NCBI GenBank assembly: GCA_044346745.1
Contig: JBIIYQ010000001.1
Span: 62,001-126,000, forward strand
From: UKL13-2 sp044346745
Lineage (GTDB): Bacteria > Pseudomonadota > Gammaproteobacteria > Burkholderiales > Usitatibacteraceae
Length of the DNA: 64,000 bases
Direction of reading: 5' to 3'
Shown: positions 43,023 to 51,592 of the stretch, piece after piece
Layout: each line of letters begins with the position of its first letter
How positions within the stretch are numbered: the first letter of the stretch is position 1
Notes under the pieces: model-generated
What the model was told of the DNA's origin: nothing
The model's database searches: none
Seen by the model: only the letters and a program-made list of their open reading frames with translations
Translations under genes and position numbers: made by a program

Positions 43023-43143
43023 GGTTCAAGCTTTGCTTGAACCGAAGTCCCTGCTTAGTTACCAAACTGCGCAGGGACCCAATTCTTTACAACGCAAGCT
43101 TTGCCTGAACCGACACATCGCGCAGTGACCAAACTGCGCGATG
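43023..43143 (-). repeat. Two tandem related hairpins directly after rplA
   Basis: Two copies of a roughly 50 base unit lie between rplA and rplJ. Each has AAGCTTTGCYTGAACCGA (43028-43045 and 43096-43113) followed by a hairpin whose loop side reads ACCAAACTGCGC. The stems differ but both pair: GTCCCTGC/GCAGGGAC (43047-43054/43071-43078) and CATCGCGCAG/CTGCGCGATG (43116-43125/43134-43143). The first copy also has a perfect 9 bp stem GGTTCAAGC/GCTTGAACC (43023-43043). Confidence 0.6.
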
Positions 43144-43156
43144 CTCTAATGTTTCT

Positions 43157-43888
43157 TTACCCTTGCTGGCCTTGCGGCTGCGACGAGAACGCTGATGTCT
43201 CTAAGCGCACGCCAATGCCCATCGTCGAAGACAGTGAAATCTTCTTCAGGTAGACACCCTTAGACGAAGCTGGCTTCGCCTTGTTTACGGCAGCGATCAA
43301 CGCCGTCAGATTTTCAGTCAATGCGTCGTTGGCAAACGATGCGCGGCCAATCGTACATTGCACGATGCCGGCTTTGTCAGCGCGATACTGCACTTGTCCC
43401 GCCTTCGCGTTCTTGACTGCTTGCTCTACGTTCGGCGTAACGGTGCCGACTTTCGGGTTTGGCATCAAACCGCGCGGACCGAGTACCTGACCCAACGTGC
43501 CGACAACTTTCATCGCATCTGGCGTGGCGATCACAACGTCGAAGTCCATGAACCCGCCCTTGATACGTTCTGCCAGATCGTCAAAGCCAACGATGTCCGC
43601 ACCAGCTGCGGTCGCCTTTTCAGCATTCGCGCCCTGTGCAAACACCGCAACACGCACTGACTTCCCGGTACCGCGTGGCAACACGACCGAGCCGCGAACC
43701 GATTGATCAGACTTTTTCGCGTCAATACCGAGGTTGATCGCAACGTCGACCGACTCGTCAAATTTTGCGGTGGCTGTCTTCTTGACGATTTCAAGCGCAT
43801 CAGCAACGGGGTATGTCTTATCACGATCCACCAAGCCAACAAACTTCTGCATACGCTTGGTGAGTTTTACTGTTTTTTCGTTAGCCAT
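43157..43888 (-). CDS. rplA: 50S ribosomal protein L1
   Basis: L1 of 243 residues, about a dozen longer than the E. coli protein because of a C-terminal tail (SAFSSQPQGQQG). Blocks DESVDVAINLGIDAKKSDQ, RGSVVLPRGTGKSVRVAVF and LMPNPKVGTVTP are typical. It forms the mobile L1 stalk at the E site and, in E. coli, represses the rplKA mRNA. Its start overlaps the rplK stop as TAATG, so translation is likely coupled. Confidence 0.98.
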   Translation of the reverse strand: MANEKTVKLTKRMQKFVGLVDRDKTYPVADALEIVKKTATAKFDESVDVAINLGIDAKKSDQSVRGSVVLPRGTGKSVRVAVFAQGANAEKATAAGADIVGFDDLAERIKGGFMDFDVVIATPDAMKVVGTLGQVLGPRGLMPNPKVGTVTPNVEQAVKNAKAGQVQYRADKAGIVQCTIGRASFANDALTENLTALIAAVNKAKPASSKGVYLKKISLSSTMGIGVRLETSAFSSQPQGQQG

Positions 43889-44322
43889 TACCGTACTCCC
43901 TCAACTTCAATACCCATCGATCGTGCCGAGCCCGCAATGGTGCGAACAGCCGCGTCCAAGTCTGCTGCCGTCAAATTTGGCATCTTGGTTTTGGCGATTT
44001 CTTCAGCTTGCGCGCGAGTCAATTTGCCCACCTTATCGGTATGGGGAGTTTTGGAGCCTTTCTCAACCTTGGCAGCCTTCTTGATCAGATAGGTCGCAGG
44101 TGCCGTGCCCATCACAAAAGTGAAGGACTTATCGGCGAAGGCGGTGATGGTCACTGGAATCGGCATGCCCGGTTCCATCTTCTGCGTCTGCGCGTTAAAC
44201 GCTTTACAGAATTCCATGATGTTCAATCCACGCTGACCGAGCGCGGGGCCGATTGGTGGCGATGGATTCGCCTTACCAGCTGGCACTTGTAGCTTGATGT
44301 AGCCAACAATCTTTTTTGCCAT
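43888..44322 (-). CDS. rplK: 50S ribosomal protein L11
   Basis: L11 of 144 residues. The start MAKKIVGYIKLQVPAGKANP is the family start; the frame is open 14 codons upstream without similarity. PSPPIGPALGQRGLNIMEFC is the thiostrepton-region N-terminal domain, and the C-terminal rRNA-binding domain ends ARSMGIEVEG. L11 and its rRNA form the GTPase-associated centre. The 145 base gap before it contains a CCAAGC/GCTTGG inverted repeat. Confidence 0.98.
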   Translation of the reverse strand: MAKKIVGYIKLQVPAGKANPSPPIGPALGQRGLNIMEFCKAFNAQTQKMEPGMPIPVTITAFADKSFTFVMGTAPATYLIKKAAKVEKGSKTPHTDKVGKLTRAQAEEIAKTKMPNLTAADLDAAVRTIAGSARSMGIEVEGVR

Positions 44323-44467
44323 TACTTTTCCTTTTGAGTGCAAGCGATGCCGGAATAACAGCATCTCCTCGTTTGTTTCATTTAAGCGCGGCCTCTGTTA
44401 TCTCATCCAAGCCCACCGGGCCGCCCGTGCGCTTGGCTTGCTGCAATTTGTAAATCGTTGGCGCTGG

Positions 44468-45001
44468 TTATTGCTTCTCTACCTGGCCAAAATCGAGTTC
44501 AACCGGTGTTGGACGCCCGAAGATCAACACAGAAACACGAATCTTCGATTTGTCGTAGTTCACCTCTTCGACGTTGCCGTTGAAATCGGTGAATGGACCA
44601 TCTTTCACGCGAATCAATTCGCCAACTTCGAACAATACTTTTGGCTTCGGCTTTTCCACGCCTTCCTTAACTTGATTCAAGATAAGGTCGATCTCTTTCT
44701 GCGGAACCGGAGAAGGCTTGTTACCCACACCACCGACAAAGCCGGTAATTTTTGGCGTGGATTTCACCAAGTGCCAAGTCTCGTCGGTCATTTCCATGTT
44801 GACCAAAATGTAGCCCGGGAAGAAACGACGTTCAGAAGTTGCCTTTGCACCCTTCTTCATCTCCACAACTTCTTCCGTGGGCACCAGCACTTCACCAAAC
44901 ATTTCCGGCATACCGGAACGACGGATGCGCTCAATTAGCGCCGCCTGAATACTTTTCTCTTGGCCAGAATACGCATGGACGATGTACCAACGCATAGCCA
45001 T
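44468..45001 (-). CDS. nusG: Transcription termination/antitermination protein NusG
   Basis: NusG of 177 residues. The N-terminal NGN domain starts MAMRWYIVHAYSGQEKS and includes VLVPTEEVVEMKKG and FFPGYILVNMEM; the C-terminal KOW domain contains GELIRVKDGPFTDFNG. It keeps RNA polymerase processive, links it to ribosomes through S10, and works with Rho. The ATG follows the secE stop directly (TAAATG). Confidence 0.98.
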   Translation of the reverse strand: MAMRWYIVHAYSGQEKSIQAALIERIRRSGMPEMFGEVLVPTEEVVEMKKGAKATSERRFFPGYILVNMEMTDETWHLVKSTPKITGFVGGVGNKPSPVPQKEIDLILNQVKEGVEKPKPKVLFEVGELIRVKDGPFTDFNGNVEEVNYDKSKIRVSVLIFGRPTPVELDFGQVEKQ

Positions 45002-45346
45002 TTATGCGCCCCCAATCAGTTTCGAAACCCCGAAAGTCAAGGTCCAGTCAACCACCCAAAGAAAAATTGCCATCACAAACACGAACGCAAAAATCACGCC
45101 GGTCGATTGCATCGCTTCTTTGCGTGTCGGCCACACAACCTTCTTGGCTTCTTCAACCGACTCTTTGCCAAACTGTGCGAATTCACGTCCGGGCGCGCTG
45201 AACCAGCCAACCACACCAGCCAGCACCACGATACCCATCATCGCGCCAAGGCGGACAATCATCGGCTTGTCGGAAAGGATGTAGAACGCCGCAACGCCGG
45301 CAAACAACATCAGTACAGCCACTACGATTTGAATTTTGTCTTTCAT
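45002..45346 (-). CDS. secE: Protein translocase subunit SecE
   Basis: SecE of about 114 residues. Two N-terminal hydrophobic segments (IQIVVAVLMLFAGVAAFYIL and LGAMMGIVVLAGVVGWF) precede the amphipathic helix FGKESVEEAKKVVWPTRKEA, the family signature, and a last membrane segment (VIFAFVFVMAIFLWVVDWTL). It clamps SecY. I chose the ATG (MKDKIQ); a GTG three codons upstream is possible. Neither has a strong ribosome site. nusG follows without a gap. Confidence 0.95.
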   Translation of the reverse strand: MKDKIQIVVAVLMLFAGVAAFYILSDKPMIVRLGAMMGIVVLAGVVGWFSAPGREFAQFGKESVEEAKKVVWPTRKEAMQSTGVIFAFVFVMAIFLWVVDWTLTFGVSKLIGGA

Positions 45347-45410
45347 TCCACGCACTTTGGGGATTAGCGCCGACTTCCATCGGCGCGCGCCCGGTTATTT
45401 ACGACTTGTT

Positions 45411-45486
45411 TGGCAGGCCAGGAGGGCCTCGAACCCCCAACCTACGGTTTTGGAGACCGTTACTCTGCCAATTGAGCTACTGGCCT
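45411..45486 (-). tRNA. trnW: tRNA-Trp (CCA)
   Basis: A 76 base tRNA with the encoded CCA end. On the minus strand it starts AGGCCAGTAGCTCAATTGGC, has anticodon CCA in the loop of CGGTCTCCAAAACCG, a GGTTCGAG T-loop and a 7 bp acceptor stem AGGCCAG/CTGGCCT. It lies between tuf and secE, as in E. coli relatives and many betaproteobacteria. Confidence 0.97.
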
Positions 45487-45642
45487 GTCGTAGGGGACTG
45501 TTTCGCCTGCTGCACACGCCGATTTGTCAGTTGCGATGCTCGACGTATAAGGCATACGTCTGCGCTTCTCACTGCCAACTCCGCGCGTTCGCTACGGCGC
45601 TACAACCCCTCCGTACCCTGCGAACTGCTTTCTACTGCTTAT

Positions 45643-46833
45643 TTACTTCAATACTTTTGAGACGACGCCTGCACCCACGGTACGACCGCCTTCGCGAATC
45701 GCAAAGCGCAGCCCCTCTTCCATCGCAATCGGCGCAATCAACTGCACCACAATCTTGACGTTGTCGCCTGGCATCACCATCTCGGTACCGGCCGGCAACT
45801 GCAACGCACCGGTCACGTCCGTCGTCCGGAAGTAGAACTGTGGGCGATAGCCATTGAAGAACGGGGTGTGACGTCCACCTTCGTCTTTGCTCAAAACGTA
45901 GATTTCAGCTTCAAAGTCAGTGTGCGGGGTGATCGAACCCGGCTTGGCCAATACCTGACCACGCTCAACGTCTTCACGCTTGGTGCCGCGCAACAAGATA
46001 CCCACGTTGTCGCCAGCCTGACCTTGGTCGAGCAGCTTGCGGAACATCTCAACACCGGTACAAATGGTCTTCTGGGTGGTCTTCAGACCGACAATCTCGA
46101 TCTCTTCACCAACCTTGATGATGCCGCGTTCAATACGGCCAGTCACCACGGTACCGCGACCAGAAATGGAGAATACGTCTTCAACCGGCATCAGGAACGC
46201 GCCATCCAGGGCACGCTTCGGCTCGGGGATGTAGCTGTCGAGGGCTTCAGCGAGCTTCATGATGGCACCTTCGCCCATCTCGCCCGTGTCACCTTCCATG
46301 GCTTTCAAGGCCGAACCTTTGATGATTGGAATGTCGTCGCCCGGGAAGTCGTACTTGGAGAGGAGTTCACGCACTTCCATCTCAACGAGTTCGAGCAATT
46401 CGGCGTCGTCAACCATGTCGCACTTGTTCAGGAACACAACGATGTACGGTACACCCACCTGACGGGCAAGCAGGATGTGCTCACGCGTTTGTGGCATTGG
46501 GCCGTCAGCCGCAGAACAAACCAGAATCGCGCCGTCCATCTGCGCAGCACCGGTAATCATGTTCTTAACGTAGTCAGCGTGGCCCGGGCAGTCAACGTGC
46601 GCGTAGTGGCGGTTGGCCGTCTCGTATTCGACGTGGGCCGTGTTAATCGTAATACCGCGTGCTTTTTCTTCCGGCGCCGCGTCAATCTGGTCGTAGGCCT
46701 TCGCCTCACCACCAAACTTCTTCGACAATACCGTCGTGATCGCCGCCGTCAGCGTCGTCTTGCCGTGATCCACGTGTCCAATCGTGCCAACGTTCACGTG
46801 TGGCTTCGTACGCTCAAACTTGCCTTTTGCCAT
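45643..46833 (-). CDS. tuf: Elongation factor Tu, copy in the tRNA/secE cluster
   Basis: Second EF-Tu gene, 396 residues, protein identical to the copy at 28353-29543. By my reading the two genes differ at ten positions, all silent and all in the last third of the gene (28368-28677 in the other copy); the rest, and about 16 bases upstream of the ATG, are the same. It is likely cotranscribed with the three upstream tRNA genes and precedes tRNA-Trp and secE. Confidence 0.99.
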   Translation of the reverse strand: MAKGKFERTKPHVNVGTIGHVDHGKTTLTAAITTVLSKKFGGEAKAYDQIDAAPEEKARGITINTAHVEYETANRHYAHVDCPGHADYVKNMITGAAQMDGAILVCSAADGPMPQTREHILLARQVGVPYIVVFLNKCDMVDDAELLELVEMEVRELLSKYDFPGDDIPIIKGSALKAMEGDTGEMGEGAIMKLAEALDSYIPEPKRALDGAFLMPVEDVFSISGRGTVVTGRIERGIIKVGEEIEIVGLKTTQKTICTGVEMFRKLLDQGQAGDNVGILLRGTKREDVERGQVLAKPGSITPHTDFEAEIYVLSKDEGGRHTPFFNGYRPQFYFRTTDVTGALQLPAGTEMVMPGDNVKIVVQLIAPIAMEEGLRFAIREGGRTVGAGVVSKVLK

Positions 46834-46890
46834 TTCTCGTCCTCGTTAAATCTCGGTTAACAATGGATACTGCGTTTCGGTTTTTACTTC

Positions 46891-46962
46891 CAATACCGAC
46901 TGGCTTTGCCAGCGGTATTGACTCGCTGGATCCGGTCAAAAGTAGGTTTGTACTTTTGACCG
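46891..46962 (-). promoter_or_regulatory. Two strong hairpins between tRNA-Thr and tuf
   Basis: A perfect 12 bp inverted repeat CGGTCAAAAGTA/TACTTTTGACCG with a 6 base loop (46933-46962) lies next to a 13 bp stem with one bulge, CAATACCG plus CTGGC against GCCAG plus CGGTATTG (46891-46920). There is no U run, so RNA processing between the tRNAs and the tuf message is more likely than termination. Confidence 0.6.
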
Positions 46963-46972
46963 AAACCGATGT

Positions 46973-47047
<75 letters not shown>

Positions 47048-47207
47048 CTACGGACTCGTTTTCGCGGGAAATTGCGGCGTTTCACGTTTCCTTGTGTACA
47101 AACTCATACACATCGTCACCGCTCACCTTGCACTTTCCTCACCAAAACGGGCCCGAACTAACGCGGTGGTTTTTCACCCACCATACTGCTTTACAACTTC
47201 AAAATTT

Positions 47208-47281
47208 TGGAGCGGGAGAACGGGATCGAACCGTCGTATGCAGCTTGGAAGGCTGCCGTTCTACCATTGAACTACTCCCGC
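47208..47281 (-). tRNA. trnG: tRNA-Gly (TCC)
   Basis: A 74 base tRNA with encoded CCA. It starts GCGGGAGTAGTTCAATGG, has the anticodon loop CTTCCAA between GCAGC and GCTGC (anticodon TCC, reads GGA and GGG), a GGTTCGATCC T-arm and acceptor stem GCGGGAG/CTCCCGC. It lies between tRNA-Tyr and tRNA-Thr. Confidence 0.97.
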
Positions 47282-47339
47282 CTCTTGCTCACGACGTAAG
47301 ACACGGAACCTACCACCACATTTCCCACCACCCAAAAAC

Positions 47340-47425
47340 TGGTGGAGAGAGCTGGATTCGAACCAGCGTACTCGTAAGAGGGCAGATTTACAGTCTGCTG
47401 CCATTAACCACTCGGCCATCTCTCC
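47340..47425 (-). tRNA. trnY: tRNA-Tyr (GTA)
   Basis: An 86 base class II tRNA with a long variable arm and encoded CCA. It starts GGAGAGATGGCCGAGTGG, has anticodon GTA in the loop of CAGACTGTAAATCTG, and acceptor stem GGAGAGA/TCTCTCC. It is the first gene of the tRNA-tuf operon. Confidence 0.97.
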
Positions 47426-47438
47426 ACGGGAACCCAAC

Positions 47439-47467
47439 ATTATCAAGACTTTCGCCGGAAACGTCAA
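47439..47467 (-). promoter_or_regulatory. Promoter of the tRNA-Tyr-Gly-Thr-tuf operon
   Basis: On the minus strand TTGACG (47462-47467), a 17 base spacer and GATAAT (47439-47444) lie just upstream of tRNA-Tyr. The start would be within about ten bases of the mature tRNA 5' end, typical of tRNA promoters. A GGTTCCC stretch follows the -10 box. Confidence 0.8.
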
Positions 47468-47603
47468 CCTGCAGCCCATGTTTACGAACCAATGCGGCGC
47501 TGCATCTGCCCGACGCCAGTTACGAGACTAAAATGCCCGTAACACGATGACCAAGTTTCGTCCGCGAAAATTCCTTAGGCTCCTGATAAGCAAACGCTCA
47601 CAT

Positions 47604-48428
47604 ATGCCAGAAATTAATAACAGCAAGCCTTTGAGAGTTGTTGTTGTCTCCATTGGGCGCAGCGGAACTTCGTTGTTCGCGCGTATTCTGGACGAAGTGC
47701 TCGGTGTGGAATTTGGCGATGAGGCGGATCACATTCCGCGTAACTTCAACAATCCTGATGGCTATTTTGAAAACGCAGAATTTTTGGCGTTCAACGATCG
47801 GGTGCTGCAAGCGGCCGGTGGCTCGGTGCTCGCCCCCCCGGCGCTCGACTATGCGGCGCGGATGGAGGGCAGCAGACGCCAAGAGTTGGTCGCCGAAGCC
47901 GGACACCTGCTCAATCGATATGCCGCCGACAAACCGACGTTTGGCTGGAAAGACCCGAGGCTGTCATGCACTTTGCCGATTTGGCGCGCGGCTTGTCCCA
48001 ACATCGTGCCGATTATCCCGTTTCGTAGGCCCTACTCAGTGTTGTTATCCGTTGGTGCGCAGCTCGACCGCCCGATTGAATCCGTCGCCAGCCTTTGGTT
48101 TCGCTACTACCAGCACGTGTTCACGCATACCGAAGGTTTGCCGCGTTACTTCGTGAGTTTCGATCAGCTGCTCAGTGACCCAGCCACCGTGGTTCGTGGC
48201 ATGGCAAATCACCTCGGCCGTACAATTGATGAAAGCACCTTGACCAAACAGCTGGCTGAAATTGTGAAACCCCAGCAATCACGCCATTCTTCAGCACAAA
48301 ATGCCTCAAATAGCCCGCTGATAATCGACAGCGCAACAATGGCTTTGTACGCCTATTTTAGTGAATCCGTCGCCTTGCCTGCCGACCAGCCAAACCCTGA
48401 ACGATTGCGTCAGCTGTTAGGTCTGTGA
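47604..48428 (+). CDS. Sulfotransferase family protein
   Basis: A protein of 274 residues. VVVVSIGRSGTSLFARILDE near the N-terminus is the PAPS 5'-phosphosulfate loop (RSGTS type) of sulfotransferases, and RRPYSVLLSVG with a conserved Ser fits the 3'-phosphate site. FGWKDPRLSCTLPIW also belongs to the family seen in bacterial glycan and lipid sulfotransferases. It would move sulfate from PAPS to an unknown acceptor. I chose MPEINNSKPL as start; an ATG 19 codons upstream is in frame. No signal peptide. It is divergent from the tRNA operon and converges with gspF, in a region with glycan-related genes. Confidence 0.8.
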   Translation: MPEINNSKPLRVVVVSIGRSGTSLFARILDEVLGVEFGDEADHIPRNFNNPDGYFENAEFLAFNDRVLQAAGGSVLAPPALDYAARMEGSRRQELVAEAGHLLNRYAADKPTFGWKDPRLSCTLPIWRAACPNIVPIIPFRRPYSVLLSVGAQLDRPIESVASLWFRYYQHVFTHTEGLPRYFVSFDQLLSDPATVVRGMANHLGRTIDESTLTKQLAEIVKPQQSRHSSAQNASNSPLIIDSATMALYAYFSESVALPADQPNPERLRQLLGL

Positions 48429-48444
48429 GTTAGACAGTGCGGCG

Positions 48445-49680
48445 CTACAGCCGCCCCGCGCTTAAGCCGGTAATCGCCATCATGATGGCAACCATGATGA
48501 AGCCGATCACCCCGCCGATGGTCAAAATGGCGAGTGGCTCGATCAACACCAAGAACCGACGCATCCGATTCCGCCCAGCTTCCATGGACAATTCACCGAG
48601 GGTGGCCACGGTCTGCGGCAATTCACCGGATTTTTCGCCCACGCGAATTAGGTTCACGCCGGTAGCCCCAACCAGCCGGTAACGCGCCGCCGCGTCGGCC
48701 AAGGTTGAGCCGCCGCGCACGTCGCGAATGACTAGGTTGACGCGTTCGCGCATCTTGGCAAAACGTAAGCCCCCAGCGGATAACTCCAGTGCGGACAAAA
48801 TCGGCACCCGGTTGGCGAGCAACGCGCCGAGCGTGGTGGCCCAGCGGCCAATTTCGGCCTCCGTTAACCATTCCCCCACCAGCGGCAGCGTGGACAAGCG
48901 TGTCAGCCACTGCGTCCGGCCTGCGGCGTCACGAATGCTCAGATAAAACACCCCGGCGCCAGCCAACACCAATAGAAGCAGCCACAGCCAGTTGGCCTGC
49001 AAAAACACGCCGAACTTAATCACTGCCAGCGAGATCTCCGGGATATCCGCCGCCCGACTGCCTTTGACCAAGTTTGCAAATTTCGGCACGACCACCAGAA
49101 AGATCAACAACACCGCAGCAACCCCCGCCACGATCAAGATGATCGGGTAGGTGAGTGAATTCTTCATCTCCTGCTGGATACGATCGTCGTACTCCATTTG
49201 TTTCGCGCCGTCTGCCAGCGCGCTGGAGAGTTTGCCGGTCATCTCGCCAGTGGCCGCGAGCTGAAACACGTACTGCGGAAACTCGATCTTGGTTTCTTCG
49301 AGCGCCTTGACAAACGGTGTGCCGGCATTCAAGCTGCGGTGCGCTCTGCGCAGGCCTTGGCCCGCCGGGGTATCCACCCGCGATAGGGCAAGCGAATCGA
49401 CGGCGTCGACCAGCGTGATACCGGCGCGCAGCAACGTCGAGAGTTCACGAATGATCAGAATCTGTTCGCCGACTTTGACCTGGGCGCTTTTGATAAACCC
49501 TAGCATTGACGGTGCTTTTGCGGCAGATTCGGCTGAAGCGCCGCTCTGGTCTTCGAGTTTTGTTGGTGTCAGCACCTGTTCGCTCAATTTTTGCAGCGCC
49601 TCTTGTGACGACTCGGCGTCGACCTGGCCTTCGACCGTACCGCCGCGTGTATCAATCGCTTCATACCGAAAAAGAGCCAT
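48445..49680 (-). CDS. gspF: Type II secretion / type IV pilus-like inner membrane protein GspF
   Basis: A 411-residue protein starting MALFRYEAIDTRGGTVEGQV, the normal GspF start. Two similar T2SSF domains (about residues 75-195 and 280-400) contain LSTLLRAGITLVDAVDSLA and LGALLANRVPILSALELSAG. Three membrane segments are visible (about 172-195, 225-245 and 380-405). It is the inner-membrane platform protein of the type II secretion system, contacting the ATPase GspE. It follows gspE by 26 bases on the same strand. Confidence 0.93.
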   Translation of the reverse strand: MALFRYEAIDTRGGTVEGQVDAESSQEALQKLSEQVLTPTKLEDQSGASAESAAKAPSMLGFIKSAQVKVGEQILIIRELSTLLRAGITLVDAVDSLALSRVDTPAGQGLRRAHRSLNAGTPFVKALEETKIEFPQYVFQLAATGEMTGKLSSALADGAKQMEYDDRIQQEMKNSLTYPIILIVAGVAAVLLIFLVVVPKFANLVKGSRAADIPEISLAVIKFGVFLQANWLWLLLLVLAGAGVFYLSIRDAAGRTQWLTRLSTLPLVGEWLTEAEIGRWATTLGALLANRVPILSALELSAGGLRFAKMRERVNLVIRDVRGGSTLADAAARYRLVGATGVNLIRVGEKSGELPQTVATLGELSMEAGRNRMRRFLVLIEPLAILTIGGVIGFIMVAIMMAITGLSAGRL

Positions 49681-49706
49681 CGGAAGTCTTTTCTTTTCGT
49701 CGGTAC

Positions 49707-51530
49707 TTAACGAACCGAGTCTTCAGCGAGCATGGCGTCATCCGCCCCCGCACCCTGGTTTTGTGAGCCCGCGACCCGTAGCACTTCTTCCAGGCTAGTC
49801 AACCCCTGTGCGGCCTTAATCAACCCATCTTCACGCAACGTGCGGAATTTCCAAGCGCCTGGGCCCCGGCGGGCAATTTCAGCGAGTTCCATCGACGAGC
49901 GCCGCGCCACAATCGCGTCTTGAATGTCTGGCGTGACCGTCAGCAACTCGTGGATGCCGGAGCGCCCACGATATGATCCTGCGTCGTCATTGCCGGAGGC
50001 GGGCGCCATCAACGCTGCCTTCGCTGGCATGGCTTCTGGATAACGGGCTGCGAGTGAAGCGAATTCTTCGCCCAACCATCGCGGCGTCGCCACTGGCGCG
50101 GATTTTCTCGGGTCAAGCTTTCGCACCAATCGCTGCGCGAGCACGGCTCGCACCGAAGTAGCAAGCAGAAACGGCTCAATTCCCATTTCCAGCAAGCGAG
50201 TGAACGCAGACGGCGCGTCGTTGGTGTGGATCGTTGCCAATACGAGGTGCCCCGTCAGTGCAGATTGAATGGCGATCTCTGCCGTCTCCGCGTCACGAAT
50301 CTCACCAATCATGATCACGTCGGGATCGTGGCGCAGGATCGAGCGTAACGCTCGGGCAAATGTGTAACCAATATCCGAGTGTGTCTGAATCTGGGTGATG
50401 CCCGACATGCGGTATTCAACCGGGTCTTCTACCGTGACAATCTTTAGGCTGCGATCATTAATCGCCGACAGCGCGGAATAAAGCGTTGTACTTTTACCCG
50501 AGCCGGTGGGGCCGGTAACAAGCACGATGCCGTTCGGTTGTTTCAATATCTCTTGGAAGGCCTTCAGAATATCCGGTGACATGCCCAACGACGCCAATGA
50601 GAGATCCGCGCGTTCTTTTGGCAGCAGGCGCAGCACCAATGACTCGCCATGCACGCCGGGAATCGCCGAGACACGAATATCCATTTCGACACCCGACACA
50701 CGAGTGGTGATACGTCCATCCTGCGGCAAACGTCGCTCCGCAATATCCAGCCCGGAAATCAATTTCACCCGTGAGGCGATGGCATCAAACCCATCTCGTG
50801 GCCGCGCCATCCGTGTTTGTAATACGCCGTCAACCCGTAACCGCACTTCAAAATCTTGTTCACCCGGCTCAATGTGGATGTCGGAGGCTCGTTCATCGAC
50901 CGCTTGTGCCAGTACATTGTTTACAAATTCAATTACAGGCGCTTCCTCGGCGAGCTCACGCAGATAGTTCGCGTCGCCTAGATTGCCGACACGTACGCGC
51001 CCGCCTCTCTCGGTGTCCCGCAGCATCTGTGTCAGGCTCGCCATATCGTTACTACGCCCCCAGCAGAATTGAAAGGTCCTAGCGGTGGCGGCGTGGGCGA
51101 CCAATTCATTCAACTCGCGATCGAGCGGATCTTTTGCCGCAATCAATAGCTGGTTGGCGCGCATAAACGGTACCGCTTCACGCCCCTGCCACCAAGATGT
51201 CGTGAGAGCAAAGAACGTAACAGCCTCCGCGACCTCAGCAATAGTAGGCAGCGCATCAGAAGCCAGTAGCGAAATATCCGTCTGCTCACTCAAGTGCGGT
51301 AATAGCGCCTCTTCAGACAAAGCGCCCATGCGCACTAACACCGCGCCCAGACGTCCACTTGCTGGCCGCAAGGCCGTGAGCGCTGCGACACCCGGCATCC
51401 CCTTACCCATCTCCTGCTGGAAGGCGAGCGCCTTTTCTACATCTGTTTGCGAAATTTTTCCCGCCGCTACCAGCCGAGCGCCGATAACGTCGTGGTCAAG
51501 AGCTGCTGTCATGATCGTTTGTGTTTGCAT
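49707..51530 (-). CDS. gspE: Type II secretion ATPase GspE (without the tetracysteine zinc motif)
   Basis: A 607-residue secretion ATPase. Residues about 1-160 form the N-terminal GspE domain. The catalytic half has Walker A GPTGSGKSTTLYSALSAIN near 343, an Asp box, Walker B GEIRDAETAEIAIQSALTGH near 408 and the His box ATIHTNDAPSAFTRLLEMG. The zinc-binding CxxC...CxxC insert of typical GspE is not there: the positions read LDPRKSAPVATPR and SGNDDAGSYRGRSG. It powers pseudopilus assembly. The start could also be the ATG six codons downstream. A methyltransferase gene and a truncated gspE copy lie upstream. Confidence 0.93.
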   Translation of the reverse strand: MQTQTIMTAALDHDVIGARLVAAGKISQTDVEKALAFQQEMGKGMPGVAALTALRPASGRLGAVLVRMGALSEEALLPHLSEQTDISLLASDALPTIAEVAEAVTFFALTTSWWQGREAVPFMRANQLLIAAKDPLDRELNELVAHAATARTFQFCWGRSNDMASLTQMLRDTERGGRVRVGNLGDANYLRELAEEAPVIEFVNNVLAQAVDERASDIHIEPGEQDFEVRLRVDGVLQTRMARPRDGFDAIASRVKLISGLDIAERRLPQDGRITTRVSGVEMDIRVSAIPGVHGESLVLRLLPKERADLSLASLGMSPDILKAFQEILKQPNGIVLVTGPTGSGKSTTLYSALSAINDRSLKIVTVEDPVEYRMSGITQIQTHSDIGYTFARALRSILRHDPDVIMIGEIRDAETAEIAIQSALTGHLVLATIHTNDAPSAFTRLLEMGIEPFLLATSVRAVLAQRLVRKLDPRKSAPVATPRWLGEEFASLAARYPEAMPAKAALMAPASGNDDAGSYRGRSGIHELLTVTPDIQDAIVARRSSMELAEIARRGPGAWKFRTLREDGLIKAAQGLTSLEEVLRVAGSQNQGAGADDAMLAEDSVR

Positions 51531-51592
51531 GCGCCTAGGTCCGGTGGGTCGGTATTGTAAAGCGTGCCCGCATAGACTATCGCCCGGAAAAT

